Of a stretch of 64,000 nt of DNA, positions 35,219-46,831 are shown one piece after another. The position numbers and the translations under genes were made by a program. Origin of the DNA: Opisthorchis felineus. Taxonomy: Eukaryota > Platyhelminthes > Trematoda > Opisthorchiida > Opisthorchiidae. The stretch spans positions 62,001 to 126,000 of the forward strand of contig SJOL01008381.1 of NCBI GenBank assembly GCA_004794785.1, given 5' to 3'. The notes beneath the pieces are model-generated. The model saw nothing but the letters and a program-made list of their open reading frames with translations. It was not told where the DNA came from and did not search any database. The first letter of the stretch is position 1, and the number at the start of each line of letters is the position of its first letter.

Positions 35219-35377
35219 TCAGAAATGGTGTCTGTTGAGGAAGGGGTGCTTTTGAATTACACTTCTAGGGACCTGGTAGCATCGGTTGCTCCTAGGGACG
35301 TTCTCCTCGAAGTAGGTCAGTAAGTTAGGGAAGCAAATAAATCGATCAGAAAATCCAGTGAATAGGGATCTAAAGGG
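35219..35377 (-). CDS. Gene M2, putative 3' terminal exon
   Basis: The exon follows a good acceptor (CACACAAAAGTATTTTCAG) in phase 0 and encodes 52 residues to TGA at 35219: PFRSLFTGFSDRFICFPNL, LTYFEENVPRSNRCYQVP, then RSVIQKHPFLNRHHF. An AATAAA lies just beyond. The preceding candidate exon at 36223 ends in phase 0, which fits. The protein end is aromatic- and Arg-rich. I recognise no family. Confidence 0.45.
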   Translation of the reverse strand, partial: PFRSLFTGFSDRFICFPNLLTYFEENVPRSNRCYQVPRSVIQKHPFLNRHHF

Positions 35378-36222
35378 CTGAAAATACTTTTGTGTGCAAA
35401 GCCGAACAATAGTTGAACAAAGGTGTTCGAGTGGCACTTAAGACTTAGTGAACTCAGGTGGTTCATTCTTCAATAAACTAGACTGATTTAATACCAACTA
35501 GCTGATAGCATCCAATTCCGGACAGTGTTTCCTCCACTCATCAAGAGACCGAGTCTATATCAGCTAAAACCAACGCACCTTTGACACATGGTTTATAGAT
35601 GAAGCGAACTGATAGCGAAGACTTTATCTCAGAAATGCTATGTTATTCAGTCGAATTAATTTTTGTGTGAACCGACCGAGTTTTCAGTTGAACCATGCTA
35701 AAAGGAAATCGCTAAGTTCCGGTTTTTGTGCATACTCTAGCCAACGCCGGGGTACCAAGACCTGCTCACCGACCTATGACACAGACTCATTTCTATTCAT
35801 CTCCTATCTTTTGAGTGAATCCACTGTACCGTTTTTCCCCATTCATACTCAGTGCAGGCAGGTGCATTTACAAGTGTTCCCTGTCTGTCTGCGCTGGAGT
35901 TCTCAAGATCCATGTCACTGAGAAGTTTTTTTACCATTCCAAGCTCACAACTATTTCAATTCAAACAATCTTCTCCATTAGGCTCCAAATGTTTCCCTTT
36001 ATCGGATCTGGCTCTCGCGTTTGGGTGAGCAGTTTCCATTTTAATTATGCCTGCATGAGTTTTTGCAATAAACCTTTATGCCAGAATGTCCCACCTTGTC
36101 TGATCGACAGTTCTGTTCGAACGTAGATAATCTTGTTTATTTCTAACCTCTGCTGAGAAACTAGACCCTTCTTTTAGAACAGTAAGACCCCGAGGACTCC
36201 ACGCAACTTTCGGTGGACTTAC

Positions 36223-36301
36223 AATCTGCTCCGCAGACACATAGATATTGTATATCTCCTCAATCTGCCGTGAGGTTTGTGTTTTCATGTGACCTTTACG
36301 C
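36223..36301 (-). CDS. Gene M2, possible penultimate exon
   Basis: It ends at donor GCAGATT|GTAAGT in phase 0, matching the next exon. It reads [18 protein letters not shown] then IYVSAEQI. The acceptor is uncertain: ACTATACAG at 36302 gives 26 residues, while ACACTCGGAG about 30 bases upstream would add KPMRGQLYR. The charged helix-like sequence is plausible. Confidence is limited by the weak pyrimidine tract. Confidence 0.32.
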
Positions 36302-36389
36302 CTGTATAGTTGTCCACGCATTGGCTTACTCCGAGTGTAAAACACCCATGAGTTTAACAAAAAAGCATAGAAAGACCAAGTACTTATAC

Positions 36390-36640
36390 ACTACTCACAA
36401 GGTTGCTGAAAACCCTTCGACAGCCCACGACCGATTTTGCCCTTCTTGGGGCTCATCAGGTAGGCGCAGTCCCCGAGTTTCCGTGAACCTTATGTTCTTC
36501 TTTAAACCTCAATATGAGGCGGCCTGGGGAAGCACATTCAGTTGCTTAAGAACGAGATATTCATCTGGGTTCCAGTTGGGTCTCCCGTCAGGATCAAATT
36601 ATTATGCAAGTGAGTGTATTTCGATAAGACCAAGTACTGT
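36390..36640. repeat. R1 repeat copy with left terminus
   Basis: It begins ACTACTCACAAGGTTGCTGA, the inverse of the R1 right terminus at 61.47 kb (CAGCAAACTTGTGAGTAGT). It continues through GGGCTCATCAGGTAGGCGCA and AACCTTATGTTCTTC, then switches to the forward core GAGGCGGCCTGGGGAAGC, CATTCAGTTG and TTATGCAAGTGAG. A 165-codon plus-strand open frame across it is a by-product. Confidence 0.7.
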
Positions 36641-39600
36641 TGCCTTGGTTTACAATTCAATAGGATCCGATCAGGCACAAAGCTCTAGCAACCTACAGCG
36701 GAATTCATAGGTTAAGAGCTTACTTCTGAAAAACGAACCAAACAAACAAACTTCATTCAGCATCTTTGATCTGTTTATCTAAACAAGTAGGTTTTATTGA
36801 ACCCCAGGCTCCGAGTGACAAGTGGACTTTGTAAACACTACCTGAATAGTCCAAAGGAATTTCACATCATTAATTCACCAAGTAGCCGCACTGTTCCAAA
36901 GGAAATCAATTTCTACCCCACCTTAACCACTGCACAATAAATTCAACTGTTTTCGCCAGAGCACACTATTTCATCCTCTCTTGTTTGATCAATAAAACTG
37001 TTTTGTGAAAGATCCATAAACACAATAGAATGGAGGAACTCTTTGTCCCGGATGCAAGGCTCTCAGTGACTTCTTGATTTGCAAATCAAGTAGTTCCTTG
37101 CTGAGTTTCATATATTATGTAATTCGTTGTATTCGAAATGAAGGGAGAAAAATGGTATCTGGCACGTATACACAGGGAAGCAAAAAGTGACCAAATGATG
37201 TATTCACAGGCGAACAAAACCGGAAGAATCTTAGTCTACTGTAGATAGTCTACCTTGTATGGCATTTCTCCTAAAAAATGTTATCAATTGCTGGCCTATT
37301 CCGTTTCTGATCCACAGTGTTTTAGCCAGATCAAGTTAGGAACAGCACACTTACTTAGCTGGGATCTCGGACTGTGTACAAGTGGGTTATGATCACTGAC
37401 ACGTGCATCCTTTCCGACTGTACAATTTAGTGCACCGTCTATTTATGGTAACCAAAGTGCGTTAGAAACACATTTCACCAAGCCCCCCATTATTGACTTC
37501 GTAATGGTCTTGAAACATATATGAAAAGAAGCCAGGTGCCTTTTATTTCAGACCACTGCACTCCTAATTATTTTGAGTAGCTTGCTTGGCAAGCTGTCTA
37601 CAAAGACAGAAGGGGTATAAATTATGACTATCCTGAACTCTGTTGAAAGGACTATCAGTACGATTAGACGTCACCGAGTACCGTACGATTCATATTCGCC
37701 AAACAATTGTTAAGTGAGCATCCGAAACAATCGTTAGATTTCCACAGGTACCGACTGAGATATAGTCAATAGAATGTGTCCGTTTCCTTGACTGAATCTG
37801 TTTCAGTCACTAAATTTTGAGCAGCATAAAACCATGCATTCTAAGTGGCAAATGAGACACATAAAGATCCAATGATAATTAGGCTACCTGCTGTCACGAC
37901 ATCTCTCAGACGTAGGTCAAATTCGAAGTGATACAGGGTGTGTAATGAGACCACCAGATGTATTCTCCCCAAGGTCAGTCATTATGACAGGTTACAGGCG
38001 AATTACTGACATATTTAGCCGGAATATGAACCTGAGATTTATGCATAAAAATCATCACAAGAATAGCTCTTCGGAGGCTCCTTTCAAAATGATTCACTCT
38101 TTGCGGGGGAAGAAGCCTAACTATTCCATGACCGACGTATCATATGGATGTATGTCCAAAAACTTTTAATTTTGCACCAAAAGCTCCGACTGGAGAGGCA
38201 GAGAAGTAGCAGCAAGCATGGATGCACCAATGTCGGGACAGAGTGACCAATGCATCTCCCAGACTCGAGAGATGATAGTCAAACATAAGTATGAAATCTT
38301 GTCCGAGGCTATCAAGAAAGCTAGAATAAATGGTAGCCAAACAACATATAACAAGATGTGACATGCAGGAATGAGCAAATTCCGAACAGAGACTGTGAAG
38401 AGTTTTAGGCCAGCGCAGTTCGCTGATCAAGAACAACGGTTTTGTACGTTGTCGGAAGAAAAAACTTTATTGTGCTCAGTCCATCACACTGTAGGCCAAA
38501 TGAGTGCACCAATTTACTTGTCGTTACCGGTGTGAGGAGGAAAGCACTACGCTGCTGAGCCGGTTATTACGGAAACGCCAACCAAACAGTTACAGACTAT
38601 TGGACAGGAAAGTTAAGCTCTCATTTGCATGTTGTTTTTTAAAATTAGATATCCGTCTTCTCCTTGAACGCGTCTTCTTGGACTCTCCTGGATATTCATT
38701 GACTATCGCACAATTGCAAGCAAAAGCTGCAAAGCAGTTCCACAAATTTCGTAATAAATCCCATCTTCCATTAGATCAAGGCGAAGTTACGAGAACACAC
38801 ATACTACTCGCACGCGTCATCAGTAGTGCCCACTGTTACACCGGCAGGCCGGGAACACTTACAAGCTATTTAGGTGGACGGGAACACAAAACAACAACGC
38901 ACGTCACTTATGGACTTTTCGCATGATTAAAATACAACTCAAATTCCTAAGCGTAAAACCTATGAATTGGACGCAGCAAGATGTGAAATCCAGCACAGAG
39001 ATCTCGCGAAGACTCATTCACAGTGGCCAAAACAATTTATGCTAAACGCTGAACCGTAAACATTAGTGTAATGGGCCAAAAAAGGCATGGAAAAAGTACG
39101 GATTAGAAACTCATATGAAATTCATCGGATACAGTTTAGCTCACGGGACTTACACAAGGCAGTTTATCTACAGGATAAGATAAGAATAGACCAATTTCGT
39201 CAAACGGAGCACACATTTACGTCGGTGGGCACTTATATCCAAGGTTCTCGTTGACAGCACCCTGCCGTGCAAATTTCAGATGGGTTCATGATGTCCATGC
39301 ATGTGTAAACTTTAGTTATGTAGGACGCTGAATACTGATACTCTCAGTACTAGCCTCGGTTGCTTTCAGGAGACAACACCAAGCATTCAATGTGTGCCAT
39401 GGTAACGAACACAGATTAAGCCTGATTTGGATAGCTCAATAAGCCATTCAAGCTCTGGTCAAAGGGGTTTCAAGTGCGGCAATTTTGCTTGTTCGATTGG
39501 TTATTATTGACCGAATTGTTGACTAGCGCGCTGATGAAGGTTACCGAGCCGATGACGAACAAGAAATGGTTTGAAGCGCTTGTAGTATCCTCTAGGATTG

Positions 39601-39841
39601 ACATATCAGATAACAGCTGTCCAGTGAGTTTTCAAGATTGCGAACACAGTCGAAAGAAAAGACAGCTGATAACGAGAGTCTGCACACAAGATGTTTCAGG
39701 CATACTGCCTGCACCCTATTGATATTGTGGACATCTGCCCTGAGAATAACAGAATAACAGAAGTACACATCAACACTTCTCAAAAGCAACCACAAGTGAG
39801 CCAAAAAGACAATCATTTATCAAAGGAATACCACTCGCGAA

Positions 39842-40060
39842 GCTGTTGAAAAGTTTTCGAAAGTCATCCATCTTCAGGCTCATTAGGTAGGCGCAGTCGT
39901 TGGTTTCCCTCAGTCAACCCCATGATCTGCTTGAATCCAAAAAGGATAAAGTTTGCGAACTACATTCATTTGTAGAATAATTTGAATTTAACAGGAGACT
40001 CAGTTGAATCCCACATGAATCTCCCCCTTGTGTTACTCTTCACCTAACTGTGCTGCACAA
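39842..40060. repeat. R1 repeat copy, left half
   Basis: GCTGTTGAAAAGTTTTCGAA, CAGGCTCATTAGGTAGGCGC and, later, AACAGGAGACTCAGTTGAATC follow the R1 order seen at 36.4 kb. Diverged. Confidence 0.6.
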
Positions 40061-40117
40061 ATGCTGCCCCTTGTTTCAGTTTGAGATATTCGGGATATCA
40101 TATTATAATTTCATAGA

Positions 40118-40165
40118 AAAAAACTATTACTACTACCACTACACTAATACTACTAAAAACTCTGT
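40118..40165. repeat. Imperfect ACT microsatellite
   Basis: ACTATTACTACTACCACTAC and following ACTAATACTACTA show degenerate triplet repeats. Confidence 0.75.
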
Positions 40166-42099
40166 ATTTTCTTGAACATCAAGTCAAGCCATTTGTGAGT
40201 TTGTACGAATACCTAAGGATGAGCGGCTCGGCCGTCATAGGTATATCACACTAAATTTCAAATGCGGTCACAGAGTAACTTCTTAGGTAAATTCTGGGTA
40301 GCAAAGAACTATTCTCAGAAACTTAGGAGTTTCCACTCTTACAAAAACGAGTTTATCATATAGTTATCTCACGTAGACCGGGTGGCATAGGAACCAAGAC
40401 AGGTGTGGCAACTACTATTTGGAATGTTCCTCGAGAAGTTGAAGAGTTATCTAGTTCAGTAGACTACCGAATGAGTCATTGTTGTGGTATTTACAAGTCC
40501 TGGGGTTTTAACCGATACAATAAACAACCGCACCACAACATCAATTCATTCATTTCCACTCTTGAGGCCGTAGGCACTTTATGCTTCTTAAAAATCAAGT
40601 GTCATATATAGTTAGCAACCCACATTCCGTGGTCGATGATAGATGAGTCTGAAGGGCAGTGAGTTGCATAGTTTTGTGTAAACAGATTGTCCATTCTACC
40701 ACAGAATGTCTGTTCAGTCCATCCTTTCTTCACACCCATCGACCTTTTAGGAAGAGGCCAACATTTGGGCACTCGCTGAAAAAATTGCTGCGATCAGCCA
40801 GCATTTTCCCATCAAATCAGCGTTCATTATTTTTGACTTGGGACATCCGGTACACAGCATGTGACATAGATGTTAATGCCAACCCATAAGGCGGGTAGTT
40901 TTCCGCAGGATACTTTCCCGTGCAACCTGGAATAGTTTGGGTGTAGAAAGCGTAGTGAGATTTCCAGATGACGTGACTGTACAAGATTAATATGAGCACC
41001 TAAGATTGTCTGCCGTAAATCGGTACAAACTCGCTTAGATAGGTCTTTACCTCCCAAATTACGGTGCTATTTTGGAGCAACAGAACTTTAGAACGAACTT
41101 TACTCCGTGCGACTTTCCTTATCCCAGCCAGTTAGTTTAGACAACTAGATGGAATAAAACCCTTTCATCCAAACCTACTAATTTTAAATTGAACCTTTTC
41201 GCCACCACTCTCAACATAGTGTTTGGTGAGGTCCATCAAGGTTCGTTACTTTTATTTGCGGTCAAGCACAGTTATGCCGCAAAATATGCGCCCTGGTACA
41301 CTGCACAACTTGAAGTAAACATTAGATGGAGTAAGAATTTATGACAGATGAGCATAGGAGTAGTCGCTGAGCGATGCAGCATCCAGCCTCCTTTTGACAC
41401 CAAATGCGAATACAGTTGCAAACTAGTCTGAAGGGTGAGGTGTTGAAATATCGCTGTCGCAGAACTCTGTAAAATGTTTTGATGTGGTTGCTATACAGTT
41501 CACCACGGCAGTTGACCAACAAAAAGAACTTGTGCAGAAAGCCACTGCGAGGTAAAGCAAAGGAACGGACCACAAGGACAACCAAAAATGTCAGCTAGTT
41601 TGATGCAAATTTCGATATTGTAATAGCATTTTTGCCCGCAAAAGCACTTCCTGAAGCCAAAACAGTGCCACGTACTCACATTATTAAAATCGGCACCGTA
41701 TATCGTCTTCCTTGAACCAGACAAAGACCACCACATTGTGATGATAACGAAATCTGATTAGATCCCCAATATGTGAAAATTTTTGATGACTGAGCAAAAT
41801 TCACACCTGACTTTAGGCAATACAACCATGTTTCCCTAGAAAAACAACTTTACAGAAAACTGTAAACCGTGCCCTTTCATGGGTAAATGGACATAAAAAT
41901 ACCGCAAATGAGGGGCCTCATCTGACATTTGACACACCACGACGCCTAATTATCGCAGTGCAAACTTCCGCTTATCACAAACTTGCTAACTGGATGTGGG
42001 CACACTGGATCCTGCACAAAATCTCACCCTTCCACGTGGAAATAAGGTGTATTCGATAGATGCTCAATGATGATCCTTTCCATGAGACTGTGAGCATTT

Positions 42100-42172
42100 T
42101 ATGCGGATTTATATCCGCATATATTGTATATACTATATTGTATATGTATATATATTAGATTATATTTATTGC
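42100..42172. repeat. AT-rich tract with short palindrome
   Basis: ATGCGGATTTATATCCGCAT (about 42100-42119) is an 8-bp perfect inverted repeat with a TTAT loop. It is followed by alternating TATATA sequence. It lies immediately upstream of the PLE reverse-transcriptase fragment. Confidence 0.6.
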
Positions 42173-42560
42173 CCATTCACACGGAATTCATCAAAGGCGT
42201 TAATGTTCTGTTCACGGAGAATGTGCGTTTATTTTTGGGATTTAGAAGTTATGGCATAGACGACGTAGCTACAGGCAGCCCCCAAGGCTTAGGATTAGCC
42301 GATGTCGCTCTTATTATCAGTGGGCTAAAATGCGACAAACGTGCAGATTCTGTGCCATTTAATAACCATTATTTAGACTCTGTTGCACTTTTAGGACGGC
42401 TGGATTCGCCACACCCTAACTTATGGGTAACCAAGGGAGCAAAATGTAACCATTTCCTAGCACTTTCAGAATTTAACTCAAAAGACACGGCCGGCTCCCT
42501 CAAACGCACATAAAGCCACATGGGGCGAGCACTGACTACACTTCTAGAGCTTCGTACCAA
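42172..42560 (+). mobile_element. Penelope-like element reverse-transcriptase fragment
   Basis: The plus frame reads HTEFIKGVNVLFTENVRLFL, GFRSYGIDDVATGSPQGLG, LADVALIISGL, then FNNHYLDSVALLGRLD and LSEFNSKDTAGS. GIDDVATGSPQGLGLADV corresponds to the PLE reverse-transcriptase block usually written IDGVAMGSPLGPxLAD. The catalytic YVDD box appears as YLDS, so the enzyme is dead. It is an isolated fragment with no endonuclease part attached. Identification is by eye from motif order and is fairly firm. Confidence 0.72.
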
Positions 42561-42893
42561 CTGAATATAAGCGCCTTTGTCCAAATCTGTCTAACAGAGC
42601 ACATCATATATACATTAATGACTGTCTAAAGCAAGAAGAGGATTCTATAATTAAAGCTTTATTGTCTAACGAATATCCAAACAGTCTATCATCGTTCACA
42701 AAAAGACCCGTCCGATGCGTGCGGCGTATAACACCGTGGAAGTAAGTTCCTTCAAAGAAGACCATCTTATCAGTCACCAGTAGACGCATGTACTGGATTA
42801 TACTTGAGAATAACTACGAAGGTAATTCATTTCAATGACGCTAGAAGTGACTTGCCGGCTCGTTCTATTCTACATATTATTTATCCTCCTTAC

Positions 42894-43013
42894 CTCAGCT
42901 GTGGTGACAAGTGTGAAGACCGGTGATATCTGTGTCTTGACGCAAATATCTGCCACCACCATTACCACTTTGGTCAGTGACATGAACAGATAGTGAAAGA
43001 AAGAACAAGCCAT
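42894..43013 (-). CDS. Possible minus-strand first exon
   Basis: The frame opens at ATG 43011-43013 and ends at a consensus donor, GCTGAG|GTAAGG, phase 0, 40 residues: MACSFFHYLFMSLTKVVM, VVADICVKTQISPVFTLV, TTAE. The hydrophobic start could act as a signal or anchor sequence, though a lysine interrupts it. A different minus frame is open over the same DNA, so the call rests on the ATG and the donor. It could be the 5' end of gene M2. Confidence 0.28.
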
Positions 43014-43762
43014 AACAATCGTTCGGCGGCCTTACTGATAGCGCGACAAGTAATCTAGACAGGCCACAAGCCTGACCCACTCGCCACTGACGATACCGGC
43101 ACGTAAGTTCGATTACAACTAGGCAATCAAATTTATGCTTCCAATAGAAGTTAACTTGAACGATCGATTTTCTGTGAACACAGCCGTCGGTTATTCTTGT
43201 GACAATTTTTATCACTGGTATCGCCCAACTGTACTGTGTAGAAAAGCCCATTTATATCTCATTTTTACCCTTTTGGTTGTGTATGAAATGCTTGCATTCC
43301 GTAGGATGTCTTTTTTCTTTTTCAACTTAACACAGAAAACCCAAGTGAAAGTTGGGAAAAACAGTTCTGTCCATTGATGTCCATTCTGCTGCACAAAGAT
43401 TTATCATCGACCTCGACACTTTAGTATTCAGCTCTCTCAAAAAGAGCTTACGATCGGCAGCACAGTAACGGATGCACTTTCTGTTTGCTTCCATTGATGC
43501 GCAAACTAAATAAGTTTTACGGTTTTCCGCTTGGCTCTTAAGTTTATAGGAGTTCGGTTGTCAAGGATGGACTGTGGCGAGCGCCGCATACATTCTAATC
43601 ACAGGGACTTGCATGTGGTTGTTTCTACCCATTGACTGTGTTGAACAGAGACCGTCTCTAACGGGCTCTGCTCAGTTTTCAGGACAGGAAACTCAAACTA
43701 CCGCCGCCATTTGTTTTGTCCCAGCTTACGCCGCTTTTGTCTGTGCGTTAATGAACCCTAAC

Positions 43763-43996
43763 TTTAGGAACGTTCTCGGTGCTGACGTGAACCCAGAAGT
43801 TGGCCTGGTGCATAGTCAGTCGCTGATCCAGGTGTTCCGCCGACATCCAAGGTGTGTTAAAATCGGCTGACTCGTGGCGTCGCGAACAAACGTAGTAAAA
43901 CCACGCTGCAAAACTTCCGGGACTCAGGTTAATTAGGCTGGAAAGAGCAACATTATACGGTGGTGATGGGGGGTTCGGAATAATATCTTCCAAAAC
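43763..43996 (-). CDS. Putative minus-strand exon
   Basis: It follows an acceptor with a fair pyrimidine tract (TTCTTGCCTTCG upstream of CCGCAAG) and is open for 78 codons in phase 0 to AAA|GTTAGG, or on to a stop at 43748. It reads VLEDIIPNPPSPPYNVAL, SSLINLSPGSFAAWFYYV, CSRRHESADFNTPWMSAEHL, DQRLTMHQANFWVHV and STENVPK. Strongly protein-like composition. The opposite strand is also open here with a membrane-like stretch, so strand choice is uncertain. No family is recognised. Confidence 0.38.
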
Positions 43997-44423
43997 CTTG
44001 CGGTAGGTTTTTTACGAAGGCAAGAAGGGTGGTATGAAGTGGATCAGAATGGTGCTGCTTATCTGGGTCAATCAGAAAGGGCACCTTGCCTTTCAACCAG
44101 TACGAGGAATGTGAATGACGTGACACCCAATACCTCTCATTTTTTTCTGGTGTGCAGCACTACAGGTGAATTCGAGTTGCTAAATTTTGGAACCCAGACT
44201 TCCAGCTCAGAAAAGAACATCCACTGTTTAGTTTCGGATAATTGGGAAGTCAAACTAATATACTGTGGGGCCGTTTCCAGAAGAGGACATCTCTAAGATT
44301 TTAGCGTTTTTCTTAAGACAATTTATAAATAGAATGTAGACTCGTCAAGGACACAAAGGCATCGTTAATAATGCCATGAGGACAGATTTCATGCTAACTG
44401 CCTAATAAGTTAGCTTCTTGGGT

Positions 44424-44512
44424 GTTGATCAAGTGGTTGCTGATCTTTTCGCTGAGCTTGACAACTGACTTGCAAACGTTTCGTCACCATACGAAGAAAC
44501 ATCATCCTGAAC
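44424..44512. repeat. PLE terminal-repeat relic
   Basis: GTTGATCAAGTGGTTGCTGAT, GCTGAGCTTGACAAC and TTGCAAACGTTTCGTCACC align with the left arm of the 23.8 kb hairpin. Its complement retains GAAACGTTTGCAAGTC, of interest for the hammerhead-like finding. Confidence 0.7.
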
Positions 44513-44764
44513 CTTGTTAGAATAAAAGATCATCTATCTGTGTACCAAGTTTCCATTAAGAGGGTTGGAGTAAAATAGGAAAGCTTAGCAAATGGAAAAA
44601 TAGGCTCACTTACAGACCTCTTTGGCGTTAACTAGGCACTCGGATTTATTGTGTTCTTCTTCGGGATGTTCAACATTCGGACACCTCTACTTTCACTTGG
44701 TATGAGACTCGAGATATTCCGGTATATTTTTCTGATGAAACACGCCACTCATAGGGTTGTAAAT

Positions 44765-45125
44765 GACTTCCCAGCAGCCTATTATCAGTTTCCCCTTTCT
44801 TGGAGCTAATAATGTAGGCACACTCCCCTAGTTCAGCTCACACTTGTGTTCTGACTGAACTCCAAATGGGCGAAATACAGCCATTCACGGAGGACCCATC
44901 TTAACATCTCGCTTTGCAGCACATTCAAGTGAAGAATACAACAAACCAGGGATTTACTTGAATCCCCATGAATACCTGTTTAATTTCCTAAGCGAGCTTA
45001 TTTCGTCAGTTGCACCTGATGTCCTAGTAGAGCACAAGGTGGATAGAAACTCGGTACCTACGCATATCTGATAACCCCCAAGGAAGGCGGAAAGTGATAG
45101 GCTGTTGAAGAGTCTTCAACGAATT
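44765..45125. repeat. R1 repeat copy with both inverted ends
   Basis: The left end (44765-44860) is the reverse complement of the R1 right half. The middle has GCAGCACATTCAAGTGAAGAA and ATTTACTTGAATCCCC. The right end (45030-45125) is the right half in forward orientation (GATAGAAACTCGG, GGCTGTTGAAGAG, TTCAAC). This is the only copy in the window where both ends are visible. Confidence 0.6.
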
Positions 45126-45888
45126 CATAGGCTGTGTTAAGTGAAGGAAAGTACAACATTTTCATTCTTAAATTGAAGGGGGTCGTGCACAAAATACCCC
45201 TAGAGTTTGGATGTTGGGAATGCCATTTTGAACGATATGGTGACCAGTCGACAAGTGGATTCGTCTCTCACATGAAGCCAGGTGTATTTGGTTCACCAAA
45301 TTATGGTCAGCTGATTGACTGTTCTCACTAACGCTGCTGTCTTCCTGAATGATGACTTACTATACCACAATTTTCATACATCGCACTCAGGGCGCAGTTA
45401 GCTAATCAGCCCTAGTAATTTCAAGATTCAAAGTAATGTCAACAAAGCTAAACATTTTCCCTTCAGGACTGATAGTTACCATGAAGAATCAGCACATTCC
45501 TCGGCCGTTACTGACACTATCTCTTTGTTAGGATCACTGTCTAATTTGGTACTTTTCATTGCAACGAACTAAGATTTTTGTAACGAAGTTCCACTGTAGG
45601 CAATGCAGAGTCCGGAGAAGTGACACTTTTCTCCAGATGCGGATAGATAGTTCAGCGTAGGGATTGAAAATCAGTCTACTAAGGAACATATTTTTCCATC
45701 CTTGGTCGACACCGTCCAGCTTCATAGTATCATAGACATGTTAAACAGTCTCAGGATTGTTTTGAAGACTTCCTAAGATAAAATTCAATTTTTACTATCC
45801 GTAGTTGCGATTCACTCCTAATTAGTGCTACTGAGACCACGGGTAAAATGTCTCACTAACAGCTTCATCGTGCCTTAACGTGGGATTG

Positions 45889-46060
45889 AATGGTCGTTGG
45901 TTTGTTTGCTGAACTCGGCAATTTGATTGCAAACGTTTCATCACCAACCGAGGTGACATCATCAGTGCGTTGTTAGGGTGCATAGTGGAGCGTAGCGATG
46001 GGTCACTGATTGTGCGCTGAGTAGTGTTGCGTATTTGTTCATATACATGCTGCTGGCCGA
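45889..46060 (-). repeat. PLE terminal repeat adjoining its coding region
   Basis: GCTGAACTCGGCAATTTGAT, GCAAACGTTTCATCACCAAC and GAGGTGACATCATCAGTGCG match the orphan copies at 14.1, 30.5 and 44.4 kb. Its position just beyond the GIY-YIG coding region shows which element the orphan repeats came from. Confidence 0.75.
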
Positions 46061-46289
46061 AGCTGACCTTTGCTAACGATTGGTTGTTTGGTCGGGCGGT
46101 TCCATCGGTCGGTTTGTTATCCTATGTCCTGATTTGCCGCTGACCACGTGACCTTCGAGCTTGGTCTCCCCGCTCTCGTACTTTGGTTGTTACTGGAGTG
46201 ACCTCTGTCCCTGACCTCTCGGGGTTCCAGTTTGTGACCTTTGTTGAACTGACTGCAAGGAGTTTCTTGTGTCTTGGTTTTTTAATCCT

Positions 46290-46831
46290 ATTTGCAGTCC
46301 TCTTTGAGTATTCCGGTTGAGATATTGGTTCTTTGCAGGTAGTGGTGCGTAATTTGGAGCTGGTTCAAAGTATCGGGTGATCGAATCCGCCGTGGAGTAC
46401 CATGCTTCCGAAAATCCACTTCTGTGCCTCGTGTCTCCGTACGCCAGAATTTTTTAGTTTTCCAGACTGACTTTGTGACCTTCTTGGTCTCCATGTATGG
46501 ATATCAAGGATGGAGGTTGGTGTCTCCTGAAGGCGGCGTTGTCTTCCCTCATTTGTGTGCGTAATTTCTCCCCAGTTTGTCCAACGTAGAAATTACTGCA
46601 GTTGTTTCGGTTGGTTTGGTGTTTCATTTTGTCCCTCCTGGTTGTGTTTTGATTGTCCTTCGGTTTTGAGATCAGTTTGTGTAAAGTGACATTTGGTTTG
46701 TGGGCTACGAGGATTCCTTTTTGAGCTAATAATTTGGCTGCGAATTCAGATGGATTATTGATGTGAGGTAGAACCATTCGTCTGGTCGCTTGTTCTTGCT
46801 GTTGCTGTTGGTGAAATGTTTTATTTTTCAA
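46290..46831 (-). pseudogene. PLE GIY-YIG endonuclease
   Basis: The open segment 46831-46454 reads a Gln run, LPHINNPSEFAAKLLAQKG, ILVAHKPNVTLHKLISKP, then NNCSNFYVGQTGEKLRTQM and HGDQEGHKVSLEN. FYVGQTG is the GIY-YIG second motif of PLEs. After a frameshift near 46460, EAWYSTADSITRYFEP and APNYAPLP give the usual C-terminal end. The first GIY motif (normally GVVYxIxC) is not visible. The Gln run (QQQQQEQ) looks like a CAG expansion in the linker. Confidence 0.85.

Larger units (their letters stand above)
36641..42110. other. No supported gene; R1 copy and microsatellite inside
   Basis: Open frames at 38140-38436 (minus) and 38504-38926 (plus, 140 codons) lack usable splice sites and motifs. 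A stretch at 39525-39585 faintly resembles the PLE terminal repeat (GCGCTGATGAAGG, GATGACGAAC) but is too diverged to call. Otherwise only the R1 copy and an ACT-rich tract are seen. Confidence 0.3.

Noticed and set aside
36213..36710. 165-codon plus-strand open frame
   Set aside because: It runs through the R1 repeat, changes character where the repeat switches orientation, and has no start or splice support.
38140..38436. Hydrophobic minus-strand frame with a possible acceptor
   Set aside because: No acceptable donor or stop context, and the residue mix does not look like a membrane protein.
38504..38926. 140-codon plus-strand open frame
   Set aside because: Length is within chance expectation for this much DNA, and no motif, acceptor or donor supports it.
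39525..39585. Possible PLE terminal-repeat relic
   Set aside because: Similarity is limited to short phrases and could be chance.
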